Source: Erinaceus europaeus (Eukaryota; Chordata; Mammalia; Eulipotyphla; Erinaceidae). From it: 64,000 bases of DNA. The notes beneath the pieces were generated by a model. It was not told where the DNA came from and ran no database searches. It was given only the letters and a program-made list of their open reading frames with translations. The number at the start of each line of letters is the position of its first letter. The stretch's first letter is position 1. The position numbers and the translations under genes are program-made. Below, piece by piece: positions 31,321 to 40,180 of this stretch. Location: positions 61,828,042-61,892,041 of the forward strand of contig NC_080164.1 in the NCBI RefSeq assembly GCF_950295315.1. Direction: 5' to 3'.

Positions 31321-31414
31321 TTCACTGGGAGCAATGGTATCCTATAGGCTTGAATTTTTTTTTTTGATAGCCCTGATGGCAAATAAAAACAGGCAACTCT
31401 CACTATTTTGATTT

Positions 31415-31558
31415 TGTCTTGTTTATTCATTTTTATGAGTTGGGGAGAGACCAGAACACCACTCACCATTCAACTTTGGCACACAGCAGTGCCAGAGAGC
31501 TAATGTGGGGTTACAACATGCAGTCCTATGCTATAACATTGATATATCTCCCAGGGTG
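31415..31558 (-). mobile_element. Diverged SINE-B-like copy
   Basis: Minus-oriented: gagaccagaacaccactcac, tttggcacacagcagtgcca, ataacattgatatatctccc. Confidence 0.5.
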
Positions 31559-31689
31559 ATTTTTTTTTTTTTTTTAGAAAATCAGTTTTGTAGATACAGA
31601 ATCAAATAATTCTATGTGACTTGTTGTAAAACATCAGATTTCCATCCTCTTCCTTCATCTCTCCCATTTTGTATTAAGTCCTTATATTT

Positions 31690-31908
31690 TTTTAATCTTT
31701 TAAAATTATTTTTATTTACTTATTGGATAGAGACAGCCAGAAATTGGGAGGAAAGGGGGATAGAGAGGGAGAGAGACAGAGAGATACTCGTGGCATTTCT
31801 TCACCACTTGCAAAGCTTTTCCTCTGCAGGTGGGGGCTGGGGGCTGGAAACCTAGTCCTGTGCATTGTAACATGTGTATTCAATCAGGTGCAGCACCACC
31901 TGGACCCA
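31690..31908 (-). mobile_element. SINE-A, type 2
   Basis: Minus-oriented: ttattggatagagacagcca, cctctgcaggtgggggctgg, caatcaggtgcagcaccacc. Confidence 0.8.
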
Positions 31909-32214
31909 GTATCTTTTTTTAAAATATTTATTTTATTTATTTATTCCCTTTTGTTGCCCTTGTTGTTTTATTGTTGTAGTTATTATTGTTGTTGTCATTG
32001 TTGGATAGGACAGAGAGAAATGGAGAGAGGAGGGGAAGACAGTGAGGAGGAGAGAAAGACACCTGCAGACCTGCTTCACCACCTGTGAAGCGACTCCCCT
32101 GCAGGTGGGGAGCCGGGGTTCGAACTGGGATCCTTATGCTGGTCCTTGTGCTTTGCGCCACCTGCGCTTAACCCGCTGCGCTACAGCCTGACTCCCTAGG
32201 ACCCAGTATCTTTT
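31902..32214 (-). mobile_element. SINE-A with 16-bp target duplication
   Basis: A young-looking minus-oriented copy (31918-32198) inserted at the end of the previous SINE. Perfect duplication ggacccagtatctttt (31902-31917, 32199-32214). Confidence 0.92.
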
Positions 32215-32740
32215 GTAATGTCATGCTTGTTTTATTTTTTGAACTCTAGGTTCAAAATTTTTAGGCACTAATAATGATCTTCCCATTTTAGAAAATGAGC
32301 TTTAACTACTTTGTCTTGCCTTAATCTCCACTACATTCATCCATCCACCATTCCACATCTCAGTTCTCCTAATACAATTATATAAATTTTCTTAGATCAG
32401 TAATCAGTGTTTACTACTTTAGCAACTGCATTGGAGAACTCTTTACAAGAGAAGAGTAAGAAACTCAGGTTGGGAGATGTCTTGAAAAGATGAAAGATGA
32501 AACAGCTCAATTCAGAATGGTGTGAAGTTCATTGGAAATATCCTAGAAAGCAAGTTAAAGATGGGTCTTTCCACTAGCAAGAAATGGAAGAGGTCATGGG
32601 GGGAGGTCAAGAATGGACTTCTAAGCAGTATGATTCCAGGACCTGGAGCCCTGATAAAAACTTTAGGAGGTTTGAGCCTGCAGGACTACTGCTGATAAAG
32701 AGCAGACTGAAGTCCAAGGATGACTTGTTTCGTGACCAGA
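32215..32740. other. No recognised feature
   Basis: Intergenic, single-copy looking sequence; no exon-like frame or repeat recognised. Confidence 0.45.
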
Positions 32741-32982
32741 TAGAAAGTTTTCTCTTAGGGCCTGGGTTGAGCACACATTACAATGTACAAAGGCTTGGGC
32801 TCAAGTCCCTTGTCCCCACCTGCAGAGGGAAAGCTTTGCAAGTGGTGAAGCAGGGCTACAGGTGTCTCTCTGTCCTCCTCTCTCTCGATCTCCCTCTTTC
32901 CTCTCAATTTCTGGCTGTCTCTATCCAATAAATAAATAAAGATAATAAAAATAAAATTAAGTTAAAAAAAGAAAGTTCTCTT
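32741..32982 (+). mobile_element. SINE-A, type 2, head-truncated
   Basis: Plus-oriented; gggcctgggttgagcacaca start, ctcaagtcccttgtcccc B-box region, aataaataaataaagataat tail. The words agaaagtttt / agaaagttct flank it. Confidence 0.8.
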
Positions 32983-33485
32983 TACTGACCGATGTGTGTG
33001 AGGGCATAGGAAGTTTGCTATCCATGAAAACAAGCTTGGAAGAGCGACTGAGGGACTGTGAAATTCTTATTGATGAGTCTCTTCCATCTCTGAGGAAATA
33101 GAATCTCAGGCTTCTTTAGAGTGGAGTTTGGATGGAAAGAAGGATAGTTAAGACTTAGTCCAGGACAAGCCTGGGGCCACTGCCTGACTCTCTCAGGAAC
33201 TCTGCTGAGGTCATTTCAGACACGAGATCATTTCAGAATTGAGAGATACTTAACTCTGCTGAGTAGCACTAGCTGAGGTAAATTTACTCTAGCATCTACT
33301 TCCTCCTCTTTTAATAAAAATTTAGAGGTCACTATTTACGCTTGCAAAGGAAATTCCACAAGTATTCTGTTTCCAGTCTTAGAAATCGCAAGATATAAAG
33401 ATTATTGCCAACTCCTTGACTGGGGAATTCCCCAGGAAGTAGATGCAGAATTCTCTTGGCCATAAAGTGAATTCAGTGTGATTAC

Positions 33486-33677
33486 TCAGCAGCAGTTGCC
33501 GCAGCAGCAGGGATCAGAATTTCCCGGCACGTGTCTCAGGTTCTCATTTGCCAGCTCAGTCTCCAAGTATTTCTCTTGACAGACAAGACTGTTCAGTTGT
33601 GGTGAAACAGTTAATTTTTCCGACAGAAGTTTCAATCCATTATTTACTTGGAAGCCTATTTTAACCTTTTTCTGGGA
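33486..33677 (-). other. Unassigned short open frame, possible gene remnant
   Basis: A minus-strand frame starting MASQKKVKIGFQVNNGLKLL and ending SDPCCCGNCC (about 64 residues from the inner ATG). The composition is protein-like (mixed polar and hydrophobic residues, Cys-rich end) and unlike the repeats around it, but I do not recognise the family and no splice or promoter context supports it. It could be a chance frame, or part of a processed pseudogene. Confidence 0.2.
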
Positions 33678-33732
33678 TGCCATGAAGGCCAAAAATCTTA
33701 AACAACAACAGAGATCAACAAAGAAAAAGAAA

Positions 33733-33830
33733 AGGGAGAGGGAGAGGGAGAGGGAGAGAGAGAGAGGGAGAGAGGGAGAGAAAGAGAGAGGAAGGGGGAG
33801 GTGGGAGGGAGAGGGGGAGGGGGAGGGGGA

Positions 33831-33862
<32 letters not shown>
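33733..33862. repeat. Purine-rich GA/GGGA tract
   Basis: About 130 bp of pure A/G made of gagagg, gggagg and (GA)n units. Confidence 0.95.
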
Positions 33863-33865
<3 letters not shown>

Positions 33866-34121
33866 AAATAGATTTTAGAGCTGATAAATATAGTTATGCA
33901 CTTCATGCTGATGCTTAGGTCAATGATGGACCATATAGACAATGGGAGTGGTTGCCCAAATCCCTATTACCCACTGATGTCATAACTGTTACAAATTCAT
34001 AGCATTGTGCACTAGCAGCAACCTCAAACATTGCTTTTATTGCATAGGTCACCACTTGGTCATTTCTACCACAAAATTCAATCCAAACTGTGCCATGCAT
34101 TCTGTTTCTTCCAAACACCTT

Positions 34122-34255
34122 TTTTTAAAAATTATTTATTTATAAAATGAAAACATTGACAAGACTATAGGATAAGAGGGGCACACAATCCCTACCACTA
34201 GAGCTCCGTATCCCATCCCCTCTCCTGATAGCTTTTCTAGTTTATAACTCTGTAA
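34122..34255 (-). repeat. Retroposon family C, 3' end
   Basis: Minus-oriented: tttataaaatgaaaacattg, gagctccgtatcccatcccc. Confidence 0.7.
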
Positions 34256-34389
34256 CCATGCCCAGATCCAGTATGGTCACATATAATTTTCCTCCTGCAA
34301 TTTACCATCTTTATTTTCTATATTTCTGCTTTACCTGCCACACATTCATTAGTAGTAAATCTTCTAATTTTTCAAGGTCTATCTTCTTC

Positions 34390-34568
34390 CTTTTTATAGG
34401 ACAGAGAAGTTGAGAGGGGAGATAGAGAAAGAGAGGAAAAGTGAAAGACACCTGCAGACTGTTTTACCACTTGCACCCCCCCCCCCCATTGCTGGTGGGG
34501 AGCTGGGGCTCAAATCTGGACCCTTGTGCTTAGTACTATGTGCACTTAACTGAGTGTGCCAGCCACCT
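34390..34568 (-). mobile_element. SINE-A
   Basis: Minus-oriented; a C-run replaces part of the core; ggctcaaatctggaccc B box. 34569-35149 shows nothing recognised. Confidence 0.7.
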
Positions 34569-35149
34569 CAGGGTCTATCTTAATGCCACTTCTATGAAAA
34601 TTTCCTGTTAGATTTATTTTATCACTATTATTTATTTTTTGCTTTACTAAGGAGCATAGTGTCACAGCCAAGGGTAGATGTGTGTACAGTTCGCTGCACC
34701 CACTTACCAAAGTGTTTGTATCATCATGCCAGTTGGAGACCTTCATCAGCTACACTAAGTCCAAACTCCTTCCACAGCAGCCTGCTTCTACCTGTTTGAT
34801 CCCTCTGCTTAAGCCACATTGACCTAATAACAACACTTCATTCATGCCAACCCCTATTCCCACCTTATAGTCTTTACAACTTAAGGTTTCTCCCTCTTGA
34901 GACACTGTTCCCCCATATCTTTGCATGATCTGCCCCTTATTTACATCTGGCCCTCTACTCAAGTCACATTCTCAGAGGTGTTTTCTTTCCTTTTTATTGC
35001 ATGTACCTACTCATTTTTTTTTTCCATGTGCCTCACTACGTTACTTTTCTTTTCACTGATAACAGGTTGAACCACAAATGTCAGAGCTGATTACTTGACT
35101 TTACTCCCACACCATATTGTTTCAAAGGGGAAAAAATGGTCACAGGTTA

Positions 35150-35434
35150 AGAATGGGCCTAGCCAGACTGGGAGTATGGACCGACCAGTCCACGCCCATG
35201 TTCAGCGGGGAAGCAATTACAGAAGCCAGACCTTCTACCTTCTGCAACCCTCAATGACCCTGGGTCCATGCTCCCAGAGGGATGGAGAATGGGAAAGCTA
35301 TCGGGGGAGGGGGTGGGATATGGAGATTGGGTGGTGGGAATTGTGTGGAGTTGTACCCCTCCTACCCTATGGTTTTGTTAATTAATCCTTTCTTAAATAA
35401 AAAAAAATTAAAAAAAAAAAAGAATGGGCCTAGC
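35150..35434 (+). mobile_element. Retroposon family C with 14-bp target duplication
   Basis: A 257-bp 5'-truncated copy (35164-35420) ends in an A-rich tail. Perfect duplication agaatgggcctagc (35150-35163, 35421-35434). It is clean evidence that this family moves by target-primed reverse transcription. Confidence 0.9.
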
Positions 35435-35789
35435 TCCTCTCTCTTAACCACTTCACTCCCCACCAAATAGTAAAGCTAGACTGGGTGTTGTCACTACACT
35501 ACCTGACACTGTCACATCAGCTGCAGCCATTCCTGGCATTCATCCAGTCCGGTGAATGGAGCATTTGGGCATACAGTTACATGAGCAGTGAAAAGGATGT
35601 GGGAGTGACATTTACTTCCTTTTGTACATTCTCTCTTTTACTCTCCCAAAAAGATAATAACAGCAGGATTCACATAGGTTCCTAAGCTTAGGAAATCCCA
35701 TTGCTTTTTGTTATTAGAGTGTGGAGGCTGCTTCTGATTGTTTAACGATTCATCCATGTGCAGACTTACAGAAATGTGGTGGTGGATTA

Positions 35790-36120
35790 GCAGCTGTCGC
35801 AAAGTACTCCCCTGATCAACTAGTGAAACCAATAAAAAATCACCTGAAAACTTGCCAAGTTACAACTGAGAGTTTTTGAGAAACTCACTTATCCACAAGT
35901 GGATGCAGGTATGCATGCCCAGTGGGTGGAAAAAGGGAAAGGGAGAGATTCTCATGTTTCAAGAAGCCATGCTTAGTGGCAACTGGCACCATTTTGGGAG
36001 TTATGCAACAGAACACATTGTTGGTGGCAGGAAGGTGGATCTGAGTGCTTTACCTGTGAACTCAGGGACAACAGAATATTGACCTGCCCACAAGGGTTCA
36101 CCAGTATTTAAGGGAAAAAC
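35790..36120. repeat. Left copy of a local duplicated block
   Basis: Words 'acttgccaagttacaactg', 'gagaaactcacttatccaca' and 'gtggatgcaggtatgcatgc' recur, diverged, at 36265-36310 and 37165-37260. The block has no recognised gene. Confidence 0.5.
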
Positions 36121-36299
36121 TTTGACAAGGACTACAACCCTGTCGTCTGCACAGACCCCTGCAGCAGTCCATGAAAAATAAATCCTGGCCAGCTTCTGGT
36201 GGTATGGGCAGGGAGTAGCAGGTGTTGCATTTGACTCTCTTAGTCAATTACTTAAATTAATGAGAAAACCATCTGGAAATTTGCCAAATTATAACTAGG

Positions 36300-36490
36300 A
36301 TTTCCTTAGAAACTCATTTAGTGGATCTGGTGATGTACCTGGTTAAGCACATACACTACAGTGCACGAGGACCTGGGATCAAGCCCTTGGTCCCGTCCTG
36401 CAGTGGGAAAGCTTCATGAGTGGTGAAGTAGAGCTGCAGGTATCTCTCTGTCTCTACCCCCTCTACCTCTCCCTTTCCTCTCAATTTCTT
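36300..36490 (+). mobile_element. SINE-A, type 2
   Basis: Plus-oriented; tggtgatgtacctggttaag head, ggatcaagcccttggtcccg B-box region; its 3' part runs into the (TTCC)n tract. The end of the A-rich tail may be the piece at 37106-37160. Confidence 0.7.
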
Positions 36491-36598
36491 CCTTCCTTCC
36501 TTCTTTCCTTCCTTCATTCTTTCCTCCCTTCCTTCCTTCCTTCCTTCCTTCCTTCTTTCCTTCCTTCCTTCTTTCCTTCCTTTCTTTATGTCTTTCTT
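36488..36598. repeat. (TTCC)n microsatellite
   Basis: About 25 ttcc/tttc units; gives a spurious repeated FLPSFLPSF frame. Confidence 0.95.
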
Positions 36599-36707
36599 TT
36601 TTATACTAGAGCACTGCTCAACTCTGGCTTATGGCGGTGTGGGGATTGAACATGGGACTTTGGAGCCTCAGGATTGAGAGTCTTTTTGCATAACCATTAT
36701 GCTATCT
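36599..36707 (-). mobile_element. SINE-B, interrupted by an LTR
   Basis: Minus-oriented: agcactgctcaactctggct, cataaccattatgctatct; the head is broken by the LTR at 36708 and seems to resume at 37106. Confidence 0.75.
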
Positions 36708-37111
36708 TGTTGTTAAAATTCTTGGAGTCTCTTGCCGGCCGGCTAGCTTCACAGCGGGTAACAGACGCGGAGACAATGGCTGGGCAGGGAAGCTGTATTT
36801 CTTTATTCACGAACAACGATTCATAAACTAAGACAAACTAATCACCAAACAGAACTCTGCTGTCTCTTTGCGGCGGCACAAGCACTCCCTCTTACTCTCG
36901 AACTCAGGAACTCTCCAACTCTGGAACTCTGGAACTCTCTTACTGGGAAACCCTCTGAAACTCTCGAACTCTGGAACTCTCGGACTCAGGAACCCTCTCT
37001 CAGGGTTCCTTGGGGCGGGGCCAAGCAGGCCCGCGAAATTAATTGGACTGATCCAATTCTCTTGGCGGGGGAGGGCTAGAACAAACCAATGTAAAGCATA
37101 CGACACTACCT
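36702..37111 (-). mobile_element. Solo LTR of an endogenous retrovirus
   Basis: A 398-bp minus-oriented LTR (36708-37105) with TG...CA ends: the sense strand starts TGTCGTATGC and ends TTAACAACA. It contains an internal AATAAA in GTGAATAAAGAAATACAGC and GC-rich end. Flanks ctatct / ctacct form a 6-bp target duplication with one mismatch. No internal viral sequence remains. The upstream part holds short tandem repeats. Confidence 0.88.
36895..37000. repeat. Tandem ~13-bp repeats inside the LTR U3
   Basis: Variants of aactctcgaactctgg occur about eight times in the LTR region before the R signal. Such U3 repeats often act as enhancer units; this is inference. Confidence 0.8.
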
Positions 37112-37480
37112 CTTCCCATCTCCTCTCTGTCTCTGTCTAATAATAAATAAATAAATAACAAAAAAGAAACTTGCTTAGCCAGAGATGGGTGCAGGTGTGC
37201 ACACTCAGTGGATGGAAAAGGAGTGAGAGAGCTGCTAAGGACACGGGCAGGAATTAACCCTGTTTGTTCTCTGAGTGTTCAGTTAACCTTGTTTGTTCTT
37301 TGAGTGTTCAGGAGGAAGCTATTCTCCCATGATATTACTTCTCAGAGGTTAGAAACACAGGAGCAAGATACTATATCGACATCACACAAACTAAACTGGC
37401 TGATGACACATGATATAATCTACATTTCCTCCTTCCCCACTAAAATATATAAATACAGAAGTCCAACAGTGTAACCACTT
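37106..37480. other. SINE tail and right copy of the local duplicated block
   Basis: 37106-37160 is a SINE 3' tail (ctctgtctctgtctaataat, aaataaat). 37165-37260 repeats the block seen at 35.87 kb (gatgggtgcaggtgtgcaca). Two close copies of cttgtttgttctttgagtgttc-like words at 37260-37310 form a short tandem duplication. Confidence 0.55.
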
Positions 37481-37484
37481 AGCC

Positions 37485-37725
37485 ATGTGCTGGTTCAACA
37501 ACAGATGCCACATTAAATGTGGAAGCTGAAAAGTTCAGCAATGACTGAAATCATGAATGGTCAGATAGACACAGATCTAGAAAAAAATAACAGATGAACT
37601 ATCACTACGATTTTGTGAAAACTGTGATGGTTACCATGGTACAACTGTGGTGGTGGGTATGGTGTGGAACCATAGCATTGTAATCTTGTAAATCATTATT
37701 AAATCACTAGTGAAAATAAAAAAAA
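37485..37725 (+). repeat. Retroposon family C, 3' end
   Basis: Plus-oriented: gtggtggtgggtatggtgtg, attattaaatcactagtgaa, A-rich tail. Confidence 0.6.
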
Positions 37726-38140
37726 GAAAAACTGGCAGATAGAACTCAGAAAAATCATTATGGGGGCATTTCAAGAAACTAAAATTAACATACCAACATA
37801 GAATTAACAACTTAGAGATCATTTTACCAAAGAATTACAAAACACAGGAAAAAAAAAAACTTCAGACAGAGCTACAGAGTATGAAGAACAGTTTGAATGC
37901 AGTTCAGGCTCAGGTAGCAGGCCTATGATGTAGGATGTATGAAGTTAGGATGAGGAGAGAGAGTCAGCATGAGACACAACCACCACACTCTGTGAGTTTT
38001 AGTTTTGGAGAGGAAACATTTAGGAAAAATAAAGCATTTCTCAGTAAAATAGCAGGCTCCACAAAAAGGACAAATATGAGAGTTATTGAGATCCTAAGGA
38101 AGAAGAGAGAGAAAGAACATAAATAAGAAATTATAGCAGA

Positions 38141-38380
38141 AAAAAAATTTGAGCTCCCCGGCTCCCCACTTGCAGAGGAGTCGCTTTACAAGTGGTGAAA
38201 CAGGTCTGCAAGTGTTTGTCTTTCTCTCTCCCTCTCTGTCTTTCTCTCCTCTCCTCTCTCCATTTCTCCCTATTCTATCCAACAACAACATCATCATCAA
38301 CAATAATAATAACAACAACAATAAAACAACAAGGGCAACAAAAGGGAATAAATAAATAAATACTAAAAAAAATTGAATCA
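38141..38380 (+). mobile_element. SINE-A, head-truncated
   Basis: Plus-oriented from gagctccccggctccccac through gggcaacaaaagggaataaa. The word aaaaaattga at both borders looks like the duplication. 37735-38140 is unassigned A-rich sequence. Confidence 0.8.
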
Positions 38381-38660
38381 GTCATCAAAAATTTACCCAA
38401 GAGTAAAAACCCAGGCACAGACAGCTTTATTAATGAATTCTATAAGACTTTAGAAAAAGAACTAATACCTGTTCTCCTCTAGATATTCCAGAAAATTGAA
38501 GAAGGGCAAACACTACCAAACACATTCTCTGAGGTGACCATCATTTTGATTCACAAAGCAAGAAAGATCTTTACCAGAAAAGAAAGCTATAGAATGATAT
38601 CCCTGATGAGCATTGATCCAACAACATCAAGAGAATAATTCACCAAGACCAAAATGAAGA
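38381..38660 (+). mobile_element. L1 ORF2 remnant (reverse transcriptase region)
   Basis: Diverged plus-strand L1 words: ttaatgaattctataagact, atatccctgatgagcattga. The same protein region is seen better preserved at 63.7-63.96 kb. No open frame. Confidence 0.65.
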
Positions 38661-38667
38661 CCCCCCC

Positions 38668-39090
38668 ACCTTATCTGCTATATTTTTGCTTTTAGGTTCC
38701 TGATTATTAAACAATTTGTTCTGCTTTATATCTTAATACTTTCTCAGCCAAGTTGCAGATGCTAATGATGCCAACCTGACTTCCCTAGGCAGACAACCTT
38801 AACAATGAGTCCTGGAACTCCAATTCTCTAGAGCTCTGCCCCACTGGGGAAAAATAGACACAAGCTGGGAGTATGGATTGACCTGCCAACACCCATGTCC
38901 AGTAGAGAAGCAATTATAGAAGCCAGACCTCCCACCTTCTGCACCCCATAATGATCCTGGGTCCATATTCCCAGAGGGATAAAGAATAGGGAAGCTTCCA
39001 ATGAAGGAGATGGGATATGGAACTCTGGTAGTAGAAATTCTGCCAAATTATATCCCTCTTATCCTGTGGTCTTGTTGATCATTAAAAAAA
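38668..39090 (+). repeat. Retroposon family C
   Basis: Plus-oriented: ttatctgctatatttttgct, gaagcaattatagaagccag, ending gatcattaaaaaaag. 39091-39427, with L1 3'UTR-like words at 39180-39260, fills the gap to the IL1B poly-A site. Confidence 0.75.
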
Positions 39091-39445
39091 GTTTTTCACA
39101 TAATTTCAGTTAATGGAACTTCAGGAACACTGAACCATCCCTATAAAAGTATAAAAGAGACTTCTATAAAAGAGAAATACCAAGTCATCTCACTCATATA
39201 TGGCATAAACAGAAACAAAATAAGGGGACAAAAGTAAAATTAAAGAAAACTCTTAAACTACAGAACTGAGGTCACCAAAGACAACTTCTACTTGTGTTGT
39301 GTTGTTATTACTTTTCTTTTTTTTGCAGCACTCAGTGATGAGGGGTTGGCTTCTAGTTCAAAAAACCCTCTCAGCACCATTTCTTTTACTCTTCTGTGTT
39401 GTATCCAAGAAAAGTCAATTACTAGGCAGTTTTTTCTCAGTGAAA

Positions 39446-39451
39446 TTTATT
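39446..39451 (-). terminator. IL1B: IL1B poly-A signal
   Basis: The minus strand reads GATGAAATAAATTTCACTGA. The same phrase, with one or two changes, ends the human IL1B transcript. Cleavage is expected ~15-20 bases further, near 39428. Another AATAAA at 39523-39528 is upstream and less likely. Confidence 0.8.
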
Positions 39452-39653
39452 TCATCACCAGTGAAGCAATATCATCACACTTCCTCCTCTGTAACTACTC
39501 CTACTTAAATAATCTATGTTTGTTTATTTTTAGTCTCAGTGAAGAAACTTGACACAATCCAAATTGAATTGATCCCATAGATATTGAAGACTGAGCTCTT
39601 TCACAGGCACTGCTGATTCTTTACCCCCTTGAATTAGATTAAATAACCCATTA

Positions 39654-39675
39654 GAATAAATAAATAAATAAATAG
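39654..39675 (-). promoter_or_regulatory. IL1B: AU-rich element in IL1B 3'UTR
   Basis: The transcript would contain overlapping AUUUA pentamers (four to five in a row) about 300 bases after the stop. This is the known mRNA-instability element of IL1B. The nearby sense block ATCAATTCAATTTGGA (39565-39585 region) also resembles human 3'UTR. Confidence 0.85.
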
Positions 39676-39967
39676 TCAAGTGGCTGATTATCAGCAAATA
39701 GAACAAAGGACAGAGGGGTTTCTTTACAGCTAACATGCAATGATTTCTGCCAGCCAATTTTGGATGAGTAGGAGAGGTAAGAGAGCAGATTTAGCAGAGG
39801 AAATCTGAGGACTTGCCCTGGAGGAAAGGGTTGCTTCTCCTTAAAACTAATACAAGGCTAGTGAAGTCCAGCCTAAAGTCTTATTAAAAAAATCTTTCTG
39901 TTCCCCTTCTAGTAGTCCCACGCCGGTTCTTTTCCTTCAAATGTGGACTCTCTGGGTGTTGCTCTCT

Positions 39968-40180
39968 CTAGGGGGAGAGGATTTCTATGGAGAAGTTGGT
40001 TATATCCTGGCCACCTCTGATATTTGCTAGGAAGACAGGCTTTTCTTCTGCTTGAGAGGTGCTGATGTACCAGCTTGGGAACTGGGCAGACTCAAATTCA
40101 AAAACGCCCTTGACTTCTGTCTTGTTAAAGATAAACCGTTTCTCCATTTTCTTCTTTGGGTAAATCTTGGGGTCAACCAC
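39968..40180 (-). CDS. IL1B: IL1B exon 7 (coding part)
   Basis: The 213 coding bases encode residues 200-269, from [16 protein letters not shown] to a C-terminus reading SIEILSP, then TAG at 39968-39970. The acceptor is TTTTGCTTCAG. Length equals the human exon (70 residues). The C-terminal tail differs from human but aligns without gaps. Confidence 0.98.
   Translation of the reverse strand: MVDPKIYPKKKMEKRFIFNKTEVKGVFEFESAQFPSWYISTSQAEEKPVFLANIRGGQDITNFSIEILSP

Noticed and set aside
33715..33942. Leu/Ser/Pro-rich frame
   Set aside because: Translation of the purine/pyrimidine tract.
36416..36649. Frame with repeated FLPS motif
   Set aside because: Translation of the (TTCC)n microsatellite.
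36708..37105. CpG-rich promoter of a host gene
   Set aside because: The GC-rich block is inside an LTR with clear TG...CA ends and target duplication.
12842..39427. A third IL-1 family gene between IL1A and IL1B
   Set aside because: I looked for trefoil-type exons on both strands and saw none; other family members lie outside this interval in mammals.
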